A DNA stretch of 64,000 nt from Corynebacterium pseudopelargi (GTDB lineage Bacteria > Actinomycetota > Actinomycetes > Mycobacteriales > Mycobacteriaceae): positions 682,001 to 746,000 of the forward strand of contig NZ_CP033898.1 in assembly GCF_003814005.1 (NCBI RefSeq), written 5' to 3'. This document shows positions 41,135 through 50,411 of this stretch, piece after piece. The translations under genes were made by a program, and so were the position numbers. How positions within the stretch are numbered: the first letter of the stretch is position 1; the number at the start of each line of letters is the position of its first letter. Under the pieces are notes generated by a model. That model searched no databases and was not told where the DNA came from. It was given only the letters and a program-made list of their open reading frames with translations.

Positions 41135-42120
41135 AGGCTATTGGATATGTAGAAAATTTGCCCATCTCCAGCCCGGATGCGTTGGTGGAGCGCGAGGTGG
41201 AAAAGCCTGCGTGCGGCCCTCGTGATGTGCTCATTCGCGTTGAGGCTGTGGGCGTGAACCCTATCGACGCCAAGCAGCGCAAAACTGTTGATCCTGAAGG
41301 GTTTCGTGTGTTGGGCTACGACGCCGCCGGCCGCGTGGAGGCTGTGGGCGAGGAGGTCACCCGTTTTGCACCTGGCGACGCAGTGATCGCCATCGGCACG
41401 CTCTCACGCCAGGGCACCAACGCCGAATGCTTCGCCATCGACGAGCGCATGGCCGCAAAGCTTGAAGGGGAGAATTTCGCCGAGGCAGCCGCCCTGCCGC
41501 TGACCTTCATCACCGCCTGGGAAAGCCTTTTTGAGCGCCTCATGCTCAACGAGGACTCTCAAGGCACCCTGCTGATGATCGGCGCCACCGGTGGCGTTGG
41601 CCTGGCTGCCCTGCAGCTTCTGCGCCTTCGTTGCCCCAAGGTGGATGTGATCGCCACTGCTTCAGACGAATCGCGCGCCCGCCTGGTGCGCGACTTGGGT
41701 GCCACGTTCGTGGTGAACCATTGCGACTCTTTGCTGGAGCAGGTGCTCGCTGATTTTCCTGAAGGGGTGGATTGGGTGTTTACTGCCCATTCCCAGGGTC
41801 AGGAGGACGTGCTGGCTTCCATCACCCGCCCCTTCGGCCACATTGTTGGCATTGATGTTGGCCCGGATTCGATTGCGCCGTTGAAGGCTAAGTCGATTGC
41901 GTGGCATTGGGAGTCGATGTTTACGAAGTCGCTTTTCGACGTCGCGCTTGAATCTCAAGGTGCGATTCTTGATGAGGTATCGCGTTTGTATTCCCGCGGC
42001 GAGATCCGCCCTGTGATTGCTGAGCAGCTCAGCCCGATTAGCGTGCAGACTTTAAGTGCTGCCCAAGAGCGCATGGAAGCCGGCCACGAACTGGGAAAGA
42101 TCGTTGTGACCGGCTGGTAG
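41131..42120 (+). CDS. Zinc-independent alcohol dehydrogenase / quinone oxidoreductase family protein
   Basis: The 329-residue MDR-superfamily reductase has 'GPRDVLIRVEAVGVNPIDAKQRK', 'RVLGYDAAGRVEAVGEEVTRFAPGDAVIAIG', 'FITAWESLFERL' and the NADPH-binding 'LLMIGATGGVGLAALQLLRLRCP'. There is no structural-zinc Cys cluster, and the catalytic zinc Cys is absent, as in quinone oxidoreductases. It overlaps the cobD stop by 4 bases (ATGA), so it is probably translated with cobD. Two repeat words (41756 TTCCTGAAGGGG, 41931 GCTTTTCGACGT) lie inside. Confidence 0.92.
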   Translation: MKAIGYVENLPISSPDALVEREVEKPACGPRDVLIRVEAVGVNPIDAKQRKTVDPEGFRVLGYDAAGRVEAVGEEVTRFAPGDAVIAIGTLSRQGTNAECFAIDERMAAKLEGENFAEAAALPLTFITAWESLFERLMLNEDSQGTLLMIGATGGVGLAALQLLRLRCPKVDVIATASDESRARLVRDLGATFVVNHCDSLLEQVLADFPEGVDWVFTAHSQGQEDVLASITRPFGHIVGIDVGPDSIAPLKAKSIAWHWESMFTKSLFDVALESQGAILDEVSRLYSRGEIRPVIAEQLSPISVQTLSAAQERMEAGHELGKIVVTGW

Positions 42121-42131
42121 TGGCGGCGGGT

Positions 42132-43079
42132 TTAGAAGTTGTCTCGCCGTCGGTCGAAGCCTCGTTGCTGCCCGGCGGCGGGGTGTTTGGTGCCGTAGCG
42201 TGAGCGTTGGGGCGCTGCTGGGCCATCGGGGGCTTGTTCGCTTACCTGCGTGGCTTGAGGCTGCGTTGGCGCTGGTGAATCTGTGTTGTTCGTTGCGCTG
42301 CTTGCCGACGCCATCGCTGCTTCTTCTTCACGCACGCGTTTGCGCTCGCGTATTTCGGAGTAGACGAAGTATCCAAGCCCAAGGGGTGCCATGATGCCGA
42401 ATGCGATCCATTGGAACCCATAGGACAAGTGGTTGCCGCGGTCTTGCTTGGGAATGGGGATGGGCTGGAGTACTCCGGGCTCATCACTGGATAACTGCAG
42501 GTAGTCCTGAGCAAGAGGTGTGTCGCTGATTTTGCTGATTTGCTCAGTGTTGATCCCGTAGACCTGCTGGTAGCCGTCTGCTTGCATGGGCTCTTTATCG
42601 GGGGTGCGCTCATTGGCGCGGGCATGGGCTACGAGCGTGACATTTCCTGAAGGGGGAGTGGGGATGTTGGGCGCCTCCCCGGCGCTGGTTGGCTCAAAGC
42701 CCCGATTCACTAACACCACCGGCCCGTGATCGATTTGGAATGGCACGAGCGATTGGTAGGAAGGCCCGGATTCTACGGGGCGCATGCGCAGGAGCACTTC
42801 TTTGTCGGGGAGGTAGTGTCCGTCGATGCGCACGCGGCGCCATTCTTGGTCGTTGGTGATGTGGCCTTGGGTGTTGAAGACGTTTTGGTAGTTGGTGGGT
42901 TCTTCTTCAAAGGCTGCGTCGACGTGTTCGTTGCGGTTGACGATGTCGCGGTCTTTTCCTAGTTGCCAGGGTGATAGCACGGTGAAGGCGAGGTAGGAAA
43001 AGGCGATGACGAGCACGGTGGTGATGACCCAGCCGGGGGTGAGAAAGACTTTCCAGCCGGAGCGTTTAGTGCTGCTCAC
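42132..43079 (-). CDS. SURF1 family protein, cytochrome oxidase assembly
   Basis: The 315-residue membrane protein helps insert haem into the cytochrome c oxidase of the bc1-aa3 respiratory supercomplex. It has two helices flanking an extracytoplasmic domain: 'LTPGWVITTVLVIAFSYLAFTVLSPWQLGK' near the N-terminus and 'LSYGFQWIAFGIMAPLGLGYFVYSEIRERKRV' near the C-terminus. Between them are the conserved 'RVRIDGHYLPDKEVLLRMRPVESGPSYQSLVPFQIDHGPVVLVNRGF'. The C-terminal about 55 residues are a low-complexity Ala/Pro/Gln tail. It overlaps the phosphatase gene by 14 bases and is the last gene of a three-gene minus-strand unit. Confidence 0.93.
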   Translation of the reverse strand: MSSTKRSGWKVFLTPGWVITTVLVIAFSYLAFTVLSPWQLGKDRDIVNRNEHVDAAFEEEPTNYQNVFNTQGHITNDQEWRRVRIDGHYLPDKEVLLRMRPVESGPSYQSLVPFQIDHGPVVLVNRGFEPTSAGEAPNIPTPPSGNVTLVAHARANERTPDKEPMQADGYQQVYGINTEQISKISDTPLAQDYLQLSSDEPGVLQPIPIPKQDRGNHLSYGFQWIAFGIMAPLGLGYFVYSEIRERKRVREEEAAMASASSATNNTDSPAPTQPQATQVSEQAPDGPAAPQRSRYGTKHPAAGQQRGFDRRRDNF

Positions 43080-43557
43080 TGAGCTGCTCCTTGATCCAGG
43101 TGATGATGCCGGGGGTGGCGTCGAGGATCTGGTCGCGCGCGGTGCGGAAGTCTTCGGCGTCGCCGTAGTAGGGGTCTTCTACGTCGAGGGTGTCGGCCTG
43201 TGGGTCGAAGCTGCGTAGCAGGCGGATGCGTTCTTTGGGGTAGCCGAGTTGTTGGAGGGCTTTTTCGTGTCCTTGGTCTAGGGCGATGAGTAGGTCGGCG
43301 TCTTCGGCTTCTTGGCCGATTTGTTGGGCGCGGTGTTTGGTGCCGTCGTAGCCTTTTTGGCGTAGTGCTTGGATGGCGCGCCGGTCGGCTCCTTGGCCGA
43401 TGTGCCATCCGCCGGTGCCGCAGGAGCTGACGGTGACGTGATCGGCTAGGTTTTCGGCCTCGACGGCGTCTTGCAGGATGACGTCTGCCATGGGTGAGCG
43501 GCAGATATTGCCGGTGCAGACGAACACCACTGATAGTTGCTCAGTTGAAGAAGCCAT
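43066..43557 (-). CDS. Low-molecular-weight protein tyrosine phosphatase
   Basis: The 163-residue enzyme has the P-loop 'VVFVCTGNICRSPMADVIL' (nucleophile Cys14, Arg20) and the general-acid region 'DVEDPYYGDAEDF' (Asp-Pro-Tyr). It matches PtpA of mycobacteria, which dephosphorylates protein phosphotyrosine in the cytoplasm or is exported. GGAGG lies 8 bases before the ATG, inside the end of the upstream HAD gene (17-base overlap). Confidence 0.95.
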   Translation of the reverse strand: MASSTEQLSVVFVCTGNICRSPMADVILQDAVEAENLADHVTVSSCGTGGWHIGQGADRRAIQALRQKGYDGTKHRAQQIGQEAEDADLLIALDQGHEKALQQLGYPKERIRLLRSFDPQADTLDVEDPYYGDAEDFRTARDQILDATPGIITWIKEQLSEQH

Positions 43558-44188
43558 GAATTTTTTCCTCCAAGGTGGTTATATCGCCAGCGTAGTCAAA
43601 GGCTTGGTCCCATTCTGCTGGTTCGCCATGGCCCCAGCCTACGAGGATGGTGGGGATGGCAAAATGTGCTGCGCCTTCGGTGTCGTGGGTTCGATCGCCG
43701 ATCATCAGCGTTGGGGTGGTTGCTGGGTCGGCGTCGAGGGTGTCGAGCACGTGTTGGATGACTGCCTGTTTGCCTTGGCGGCCTCCTTCGACGTCGGCGC
43801 CGCCGATGAAGTGGAAGTGTTGGGCAACGCCTAGGTGTTCGAGGGTGCGTGCGGCAAGTTCTTGGTTTTTGCTGGTGGCGGTGCACAGGGTGTAGCCGTT
43901 TTGGCGCAGTTTTGGCAGCAGTGTGTCCCATCCGGGAAACAGTGTCGCGTTGTGCCATCCGTGTTCGCGGTAGTCGGCGCGGAAGGCGGCGAGGCCTTGG
44001 GTTGCTGTTTCGTGGTCGAGGCCGAGGTCTCGGAGTGTGTCGTAGATTTGCGGGCCGGGCACTTTGCGTAGCCTGTCTTCTTCAGGAATTGGTTGCTCGA
44101 TGGCTTCAAGCGCGGTGATGAAACTCGCGCGTATTCCTGGGTAGGAGTTCACGATGGTTCCGTCTACGTCGATAAGCAAAATAGGCAC
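43541..44188 (-). CDS. HAD-superfamily phosphatase, phosphoglycolate phosphatase-like
   Basis: The 215-residue enzyme has motif I 'LIDVDGTIVNSYPGIRASF' (DxDGT), a helical cap, motif II 'LCTATSKNQELAARTL', motif III Lys in 'EGGRQGKQAVIQHVLD' and motif IV 'LMIGDRTHDTEGAAHFAIPTILVGWGHG'. This is the Gph/PGP layout. The GTG start has AAGACT 7 bases upstream, so it may be leaderless, and its promoter faces that of cobC with only about 20 bases between the two -10 hexamers. Confidence 0.92.
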   Translation of the reverse strand: MPILLIDVDGTIVNSYPGIRASFITALEAIEQPIPEEDRLRKVPGPQIYDTLRDLGLDHETATQGLAAFRADYREHGWHNATLFPGWDTLLPKLRQNGYTLCTATSKNQELAARTLEHLGVAQHFHFIGGADVEGGRQGKQAVIQHVLDTLDADPATTPTLMIGDRTHDTEGAAHFAIPTILVGWGHGEPAEWDQAFDYAGDITTLEEKIHGFFN

Positions 44189-44221
44189 GGCTTTTAGTCT
44201 TACATTTTTTCTTTCGGCGAT

Positions 44222-44227
44222 TACACT
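44222..44227 (+). promoter_or_regulatory. -10 element TACACT, leaderless promoter of cobC
   Basis: TACACT is followed by exactly 7 bases and GTG 44235. The divergent HAD gene has its own -10 on the other strand at 44196-44201. Confidence 0.6.
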
Positions 44228-44234
44228 CAGCCCA

Positions 44235-45236
44235 GTGTTTGATCCTCGTATTCATGGTGATGCCGATGCTCGTGGGGCCTCGGTGGATTTTGCTGTGAAT
44301 GTGGCTTCGCACACACCGGCGTGGTTGCAACAGGCCATTGTGCAGGCGGTGCCGTCGTTGCGTGATTATCCCGATCCGGCCAGTGTGGCTGAGGTTGAGG
44401 CGATGATCGGCCAGTATCACGGTGTGCCGGCGCAGCGGATCATGTTGGTCGCGGGTGCCGCGGAGGCTTTTGCCATGTTGCCGCGTTTAAGCCCTGCGCA
44501 TCCGCTTGTGATTCACCCCGGTTTTAGTGAACCTGATGCGATTTTCGGCCCTGGCGTCGCTCACGCGGTGCTCGATCCGCCTTTTGATCAGCTTTGGGCC
44601 CCCGATGCCGCGGACATGGTGATCGTGGGCAATCCCACCAACCCCACTGGTGTGCTGCACGATGTGTCTTCGTTGAGGGCACCGGGGCGCATTCTGGTGG
44701 TAGATGAGGCCTTTTTGGATGTGGTGGGAGAGCAGTATTCGATGATTCCTGCCCAGCTTGACGACGTCCTCTGCCTGCGAAGCCTGACCAAAACCTGGGG
44801 CATTGCTGGTTTAAGAATTGGCTACGTGGCAGGTGATCCCGCCCTGCTTGATCGCCTGCGCCAACAACGAGCCCACTGGCCGGTAGGCACCCTGCAGATT
44901 GCGGCCGCGCGTGCTGTGTTTAGCCAAGGTGTGCACGAGCTTCCAGCCATTGCGCGCAGCATCGATGCCCGGAGAACCCAGATGCAATCGCTGCTTGAGC
45001 AACACGGCTTTGTCATGGCAAGTGATTCTCGCGCACCCTTTGTGCTTGTCAAGCCACCGTGTGCTGATGCAGAAGCGACTCGCCAGCGCTTATTAGGCCG
45101 AGGTATTGCGGTGCGGCGTTGTGATACCTTCCCCGGTCTAGACTTAAACCACTGGCGTTTGGCCGTGAAACCGCCTGAAGATGTCCAAGCACTACTTCAG
45201 GCAATGCAGGAGATTGGAGCACTGAACACACCGTGA
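44235..45236 (+). CDS. cobC: Class I/II aminotransferase, CobC/threonine-phosphate decarboxylase-like
   Basis: The 333-residue PLP enzyme resembles histidinol-phosphate aminotransferase and CobD of Salmonella (threonine-phosphate decarboxylase), called CobC in actinobacteria. It has 'DFAVNVASHTPAWLQQAI', 'MVIVGNPTNPTG', 'ILVVDEAFLDVVGEQYS', 'CLRSLTKTWGIAGLRIGYVAG' (PLP Lys in SLTK) and C-terminal 'FVLVKPPCADAEATRQRLLGRGIAVRRCDTFPGLDLNHWRLAVKPPED'. It would make aminopropanol phosphate for the CobD reaction. The start is GTG 44235, not the upstream 44154, because of the leaderless promoter and homology. It overlaps the NIF3 gene by 4 bases. Confidence 0.9.
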   Translation: MFDPRIHGDADARGASVDFAVNVASHTPAWLQQAIVQAVPSLRDYPDPASVAEVEAMIGQYHGVPAQRIMLVAGAAEAFAMLPRLSPAHPLVIHPGFSEPDAIFGPGVAHAVLDPPFDQLWAPDAADMVIVGNPTNPTGVLHDVSSLRAPGRILVVDEAFLDVVGEQYSMIPAQLDDVLCLRSLTKTWGIAGLRIGYVAGDPALLDRLRQQRAHWPVGTLQIAAARAVFSQGVHELPAIARSIDARRTQMQSLLEQHGFVMASDSRAPFVLVKPPCADAEATRQRLLGRGIAVRRCDTFPGLDLNHWRLAVKPPEDVQALLQAMQEIGALNTP

Positions 45237-46378
45237 GCACCACCAATAGCGTTAGCTCGGTTGTCCATGCCTTAGAGCGTGCGTATCCACCGCATCTGGC
45301 CGAATCATGGGACGCAGTGGGGCTTATCTGCGGTGATCCCGAAGCGCCGGTAACAAAGGTCGCCTTTGCCCTCGACTGCACCGAAACCGTGGCCGATCAA
45401 GCCATCGCCGCCGGAGCCCAGATGCTCGTGGTGCACCACCCGCTGCTGCTAAGGGGCGTCACCAGCGTTGCTGCCGATACGCCTAAAGGCAAGATCATTC
45501 ACAAGCTCATTCGCAACAACGTGGCCTTGTTCGCAGCGCACACCAATGCCGATTCTGCGCGCCCAGGTGTTAACGATCAGCTCGCCACCCTTTGCGGCAT
45601 CACCCCAGGTCGGCCACTCGCGCCCAAACTTCAAGGCCTCGACAAATGGGGCGTGCAAATACCCGCAGAGCAGGCAGCAGCGCTCAAAGACGCGATCTTT
45701 AGCGCCGGGGCCGGCGAGATCGGTGAATATAGCCAGTGCGCCTTCAGCTTCGAAGGCCAAGGCCAATTCCTCCCCAGCGCCAACGCAAACCCAACCAGGG
45801 GAACACGCGAGCAGCTAAAAACCCTGAAAGAAATGCGCATCGAGTTCGTCGCACCGCGCGGGCGCAGAAACGCGATCATGCACGCACTGCGCGAAGCGCA
45901 CCCCTATGAGGAGCCAGCCTTCGACATCACCCAACTACAGCCCACCGAGCCTATCGAACAAGCCTGTGGCCTCGGCAGGATCGGCACCCTAGAGCAGCCA
46001 ATGCGCTTTGAAGACTATGTGCAAATGATCGCCAACCAGCTCCCAGCCACCGCCTGGGGCGTGCGAGCAGCAGGCGACCCAGATAGACAAGTGCAATGCA
46101 TCGCCGTGAGCTCAGGTGCAGGCGATGGGTTTATCGAAGAAGCCGCAAAGCTCGGCGCCGATGTCTTCTTAAGCTCCGATCTGCGCCACCACCCCGTTGA
46201 TGAGGCCCTGCGAGCCTTTGACCTGTGCATCATCGATACCGCGCACTGGGCCAGCGAATACCCCTGGACAAGCCAAGCCTCCCAGGTGATCGCCCAGGCG
46301 CTGCCAGACGTTGAAGTCGAGGTTCTTGCCACCCGAACAGATCCTTGGACCATTGCCAAACACCCCCAAGACCACTAA
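45233..46378 (+). CDS. NIF3-like dinuclear-metal protein (GTP cyclohydrolase I type 2 family)
   Basis: The 381-residue protein has the NIF3 metal ligands 'MLVVHHPLLLRG' and 'NVALFAAHTNADSARPGVNDQLA' in the N-terminal half, and 'GADVFLSSDLRHHPVDEALRAFDLCIIDTAHWASEYPW' in the C-terminal half. A PII-like insert lies between ('YSQCAFSFEGQGQFLP...REAHPYEEPAFDITQL'). The family forms hexameric toroids with two metals; the biochemical role is unsettled. It sits between cobC and the zinc-ribbon protein, an order conserved in mycobacteria. Confidence 0.95.
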   Translation: MSTTNSVSSVVHALERAYPPHLAESWDAVGLICGDPEAPVTKVAFALDCTETVADQAIAAGAQMLVVHHPLLLRGVTSVAADTPKGKIIHKLIRNNVALFAAHTNADSARPGVNDQLATLCGITPGRPLAPKLQGLDKWGVQIPAEQAAALKDAIFSAGAGEIGEYSQCAFSFEGQGQFLPSANANPTRGTREQLKTLKEMRIEFVAPRGRRNAIMHALREAHPYEEPAFDITQLQPTEPIEQACGLGRIGTLEQPMRFEDYVQMIANQLPATAWGVRAAGDPDRQVQCIAVSSGAGDGFIEEAAKLGADVFLSSDLRHHPVDEALRAFDLCIIDTAHWASEYPWTSQASQVIAQALPDVEVEVLATRTDPWTIAKHPQDH

Positions 46379-46399
46379 TACGCGAGGAAGAACATCACG

Positions 46400-47119
46400 A
46401 TGCATCTAGCACTGCCCCTTCAAGAAAAATTGCTGGAACTATCCACCCTGGAGCGCAATGGCGACGTAGCGATGGTGGAAGTAAAAAGCGAAGAGCAGCA
46501 AGAACTTGAGCGTTTAAGCGCCAAGCAGGTGCGTATTCGCGATGCGGCAGCTTCTGCCCAATTAGCCGTTGACGATATGGAATTAGAAATCCGCCGCATC
46601 CAAGATGATGAGCGCAAACTGCGTCGCAGGCTAGAAGATAACCGCCGCCAGCTCGGCGCCGCCACCGATGAAGAGACTCGCAAAGATCTCCAGCACGATC
46701 TGCACTCCTCGCAGGTGCGCATCCAAAACCTCACCTCGGAAATGCAAGAAGCACACAATGAGGTCCACGCACTCAGGGCGAATCGCGATTTATATCAGCA
46801 GCAGTTGCGAGATATTGAGGCAGAGGTAGCAAAAGCGCAGCGTGCCGTAGACGCCCTGCCGAAGGATACGTCGAAAGAGGATGTGCGCGGGCGCGTCGAA
46901 AAGCTCAAAGAAGCCCTGCCCGAAGATATCCTTGCGGCCTATGAGGAACGCAGGAACGAAAACGGCATCGGTGCGGCGAAGTTCAATGGGCGATCCTGCG
47001 GAGGCTGCCACATCATGCTGCCGGTAGCTGAGGCCTCGCGCATCCGCCAAGCGCCCGAAACTGAGGTGCCGGAATGCGGAGAATGCGGCAGCTTCCTCAT
47101 CCGAGGACACGCTGCATGA
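46400..47119 (+). CDS. Coiled-coil protein with C4 zinc ribbon (CT398/DUF164-like)
   Basis: The 239-residue protein is a long antiparallel coiled coil (residues about 25-185, Glu/Gln/Arg/Leu heptads) ending in a zinc ribbon with four Cys: 'GRSCGGCHIMLPVAEASRIRQAPETEVPECGECGSFLIR'. It resembles Chlamydia CT398 and mycobacterial Rv2229c, proposed nucleic-acid or flagellar/sigma-factor chaperones. It is coupled by ATGA overlap to the RNase H gene. A GCGTCGAAAAGC word lies at 46893 and a CCCCTTCAAGAA word at 46415. Confidence 0.93.
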   Translation: MHLALPLQEKLLELSTLERNGDVAMVEVKSEEQQELERLSAKQVRIRDAAASAQLAVDDMELEIRRIQDDERKLRRRLEDNRRQLGAATDEETRKDLQHDLHSSQVRIQNLTSEMQEAHNEVHALRANRDLYQQQLRDIEAEVAKAQRAVDALPKDTSKEDVRGRVEKLKEALPEDILAAYEERRNENGIGAAKFNGRSCGGCHIMLPVAEASRIRQAPETEVPECGECGSFLIRGHAA

Positions 47120-48282
47120 GCACACACCTACTCATCGAAGCCGATGGAGGCTCACGCGGAAACCCAGGGCCAGCAGGCGCCGGCACAGTCGTTCGCGACG
47201 CAGAAAGCGGAAAAGTGCTCGCCACCTTGGCCTATGTGGTGGGCAAAGCCACCAATAATGTCGCCGAATACCGCGGGCTACTCAACGGCCTGGAAGTAGC
47301 CGCCGCCCTAGGCGCACGCAAAGTAAGCGTTCGCATGGACTCCAAGCTCGTCGTAGAGCAAATGTCCGGGCGCTGGAAAATCAAGCACCCAGACATGCGC
47401 GAGCTCGCCATGGAATGCAAAGCCATCGAGCGCGGCTTCGAGCAGGTGGAATACCAATGGGTGCCCCGCAAAGAAAACTCCCGTGCCGATGAACTAGCCA
47501 ACGAAGCCATGGACGCCATCGCCAAAGGTGCCGCACCCGGCTACGTCGCAGGCTACGAGCCACCAAGCAAAGAGCACACCCAAAGCACCACAAGCAGCAC
47601 GAAGCCAGACCAAGGCGAGGAGCAAAAGAATTGCCCCACAGTGTGGAATGGTGCCACCACCAAAGCCACACGCCTGCTGCTGCTACGCCACGGCCAAACA
47701 GCAATGTCGGCCCAGCGCCGATACTCCGGGCGCTCCAACCCACCACTTTCTGCCATCGGCACGCAACAAGCCGAAGCCGCAGCCCAATACCTGGCTGCGC
47801 GAGGCGGCATCGATGCCATCGTGGCCTCGCCACTGCAGCGTTGCCAGCAAACTGCTCAGGCGGCGGCAGCCGCACTCGGTATGAAGGTGCACACCATGGA
47901 CCCCCTTCAGGAAATGGACTTTGGTGATTGGGATGGGCTGACGTTTGCTGAGGCTCGCGAATCGGATCCCGAGCGGCATCAGCAGTGGCTTGAAGATCCC
48001 TCCATGGCCCCGCCTGGGGGCGAATCACTCGCGCAGGTGTACCGGAGGGTGAAAAAGGCCAGGGCTCGTATTGCAGAAGATTTTGGCCCCGGCACCATCT
48101 TGGTGGTCAGCCACGTCACGCCCATCAAGGCCATCTTGAGGGAAGCCTTGGGTGCCCCGGCGACGATGTTCCACAAAATGCACTTAGACCTTGCTTCTTT
48201 ATCCATCGCAGAGTTCTATGCCGATGGGCCAACCTGTGTGCGCTTAGTCAACGACACCTCCTATCTGCCAGCCACCAACTAA
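47116..48282 (+). CDS. Bifunctional RNase H / histidine phosphatase (alpha-ribazole phosphatase-like)
   Basis: The 388-residue fusion has an N-terminal RNase HI domain (about 1-135). Its carboxylates lie in 'LIEADGGSRGNPGPAGAG', 'NVAEYRGLLNGLE', 'VRMDSKLVVEQMSGRWK' and 'VPRKENSRADELANEAMDA'. A low-complexity Thr/Ser/Lys linker and a phosphoglycerate-mutase-like domain follow ('LLLLRHGQTAMSAQRRYSGRSNPPLSAIGTQQAEAAAQYL', 'DFGDWDGLTFAEAR', 'ILVVSHVTPIKAIL'). The Mycobacterium homologue Rv2228c has both RNase H and CobC-type phosphatase activity. Closeness to cobD and cobC fits a part in cobalamin assembly. The start at 47116 overlaps the previous stop. Confidence 0.96.
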   Translation: MSTHLLIEADGGSRGNPGPAGAGTVVRDAESGKVLATLAYVVGKATNNVAEYRGLLNGLEVAAALGARKVSVRMDSKLVVEQMSGRWKIKHPDMRELAMECKAIERGFEQVEYQWVPRKENSRADELANEAMDAIAKGAAPGYVAGYEPPSKEHTQSTTSSTKPDQGEEQKNCPTVWNGATTKATRLLLLRHGQTAMSAQRRYSGRSNPPLSAIGTQQAEAAAQYLAARGGIDAIVASPLQRCQQTAQAAAAALGMKVHTMDPLQEMDFGDWDGLTFAEARESDPERHQQWLEDPSMAPPGGESLAQVYRRVKKARARIAEDFGPGTILVVSHVTPIKAILREALGAPATMFHKMHLDLASLSIAEFYADGPTCVRLVNDTSYLPATN

Positions 48283-48311
48283 GAGGGTGCGGCGAGAAGG
48301 CCTTGCGCGTG

Positions 48312-48317
48312 TACACT
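48312..48317 (+). promoter_or_regulatory. -10 element TACACT of rnpB
   Basis: TACACT lies 9 bases before the presumed 5' end of the RNase P RNA, the spacing expected for direct transcription of the mature 5' end. Confidence 0.6.
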
Positions 48318-48326
48318 AAAGCCGCG

Positions 48327-48777
<451 letters not shown>

Positions 48778-48833
48778 CTGCGCTTCGTACTCTCCCTGCG
48801 CAGGTGCGCTTATTGGATACAGCGCAGGTGGGC

Positions 48834-50051
48834 TTATTGGCTATTGCTTGAGGCTTGCTCACCACGCTGAATCAGCATCACCTCAAAACCATCCTGGCTT
48901 AAAGCCTCGGCCACCGAATCTGCCTTGTAGTCAGGAACCAAACACAGCACCGATGCGCCCGAACAACGCGCTGCCGCAGCACCACGCTGGAGGCACAATT
49001 GGGCAGTAGCTTCAAGTGCCTCAGGGGCCTCGAGCAGGCGTACATACTCCTGGTTCGAGGCATTCATCGCAGGAACAATATCGGCAGTTCTGCGCGAACG
49101 AATAGCGCTGGTGGTGGCGATGGTGCGATCAATTTCGTGCTCCAAGTAGCGCAACCAACGCTGCGCCTGATCCACCGTCGGGGCCTGGGATTTGGGGTGC
49201 ACCTGATGCACCGCTTTCAGCCACGCCAGAACGCGCTCACGAGCATTAGGCAGCAGCCTCAAACTCGGGGCCGCAAAGGCGGTGGTGACATCGTCGATAA
49301 AGCGCTGCATGGCGGCCTGGTCGGCTTGGGGGAATGCCTGCGGCGGGCACACAGTGAGCAATTGGTAGCCAAAATCTTGGGTATGAGTGACCTGGGTGAT
49401 GGAGCCATCGGCATAATCCATCACATTGAGGGCCTGGCCTTGGCCTCGTAGCGCGGCGGTGTAGCGAGCACGGCTGGGGGCCTGCTGCGAAATCGATGCG
49501 GCCGCTTGGGCGCACACCTGCGCCAGCTTGGTGCGAGCAGGGCCTAGTTGATGTTCTTCAGGTTCTTGCACCAGCGTCAGGGCAATGGCGATATCCAACG
49601 CCTCGTCTTCGCCGAGTCCGGCGTTGTGGGGGATGGAGCTGATCACGCTGATATCCATGCCGGGGGTTTCGCGGCTAATGAGCTGCCGGTGCATCATCGT
49701 AAACACCACCATGCCTACCCTTTGAGCAAGATCGAGATCTCCGGCAGGCTGCTGATTGCGAAGCTGCTGCAAATCGGCCTGGAAGTAATTATCTGCGGCC
49801 GTCTCGCCGTTGCCACCAAGCTGAATGCTGCGCACCTGGATTTTCGAGTCTTCTCGCACACTTCGCGCAACGGCCAGGCGCTGGTGGCCAAGCGCTACGA
49901 GCACCATGCCACCTGCGTGATCGCTCAATTCGCCCAATAGGGGGCAGGTGGCTGGAGCAGATGCCACGATTGCTTGGCCGTGGGCCCATTCCCGGTGGGT
50001 GCTTAAGGCAAGTGCTTCCACGTCGATTGGCTTCGTGGACCACAGGGGCAT
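48834..50051 (-). CDS. Galactokinase-like GHMP-family protein, probably degenerate
   Basis: The 405-residue protein aligns with galactokinase over its length, but the key motifs are altered. The galactokinase signature A-P-G-R-V-N-L-I-G-E-H-T-D-Y reads 'APATCPLLGELSDHAGG' (residues 32-48), losing the catalytic-region Arg, the Asn and the His. The ATP-binding SSxPxGAGLSSSAAL reads 'SSIPHNAGLGEDEALDIA'. It ends 'AALRGQGQALNVMDYADGSI...GAAAARCSGASVLCLVPDYKADSVAEAL', where a glycine-rich GHMP motif III (GAxxTGxGxGG) would lie, also changed to 'GAAAARCSGAS'. Binding of a sugar or nucleotide is possible; kinase activity is doubtful. AAGGAG precedes ATG 50051. Confidence 0.82.
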   Translation of the reverse strand: MPLWSTKPIDVEALALSTHREWAHGQAIVASAPATCPLLGELSDHAGGMVLVALGHQRLAVARSVREDSKIQVRSIQLGGNGETAADNYFQADLQQLRNQQPAGDLDLAQRVGMVVFTMMHRQLISRETPGMDISVISSIPHNAGLGEDEALDIAIALTLVQEPEEHQLGPARTKLAQVCAQAAASISQQAPSRARYTAALRGQGQALNVMDYADGSITQVTHTQDFGYQLLTVCPPQAFPQADQAAMQRFIDDVTTAFAAPSLRLLPNARERVLAWLKAVHQVHPKSQAPTVDQAQRWLRYLEHEIDRTIATTSAIRSRRTADIVPAMNASNQEYVRLLEAPEALEATAQLCLQRGAAAARCSGASVLCLVPDYKADSVAEALSQDGFEVMLIQRGEQASSNSQ

Positions 50052-50411
50052 GGGTTCTCCTTGTTCGCTTCGTGGCTTATTCGCTTTGTGGCTAGTTCGC
50101 TTTGCGGCGCCGGGTGGGGCGTTGATGCGCAAGATATAAGTTTGGCACAACACCTTGATAAGCAGGTTGTAGCTTTACTCTAGTGCGTCGGTGATGCAGT
50201 GTTGCACAACCACTAAAAACTTTGGGCAGTACCTGTTTTCATCGCCTGGTGATGCTCAGGCCAGTATGCGCTTAGGTGTACCCGAGATGCCGCTGGGGCT
50301 ATGTGCACATGGACATATAGGCATAGGCCTGCGTACCGTTGGAACTAATCAGTGACTCAGGCGGATACGGAATGCCGAGTCACAAGCGAATGCAGTGAAA
50401 GGACGCCTGGC

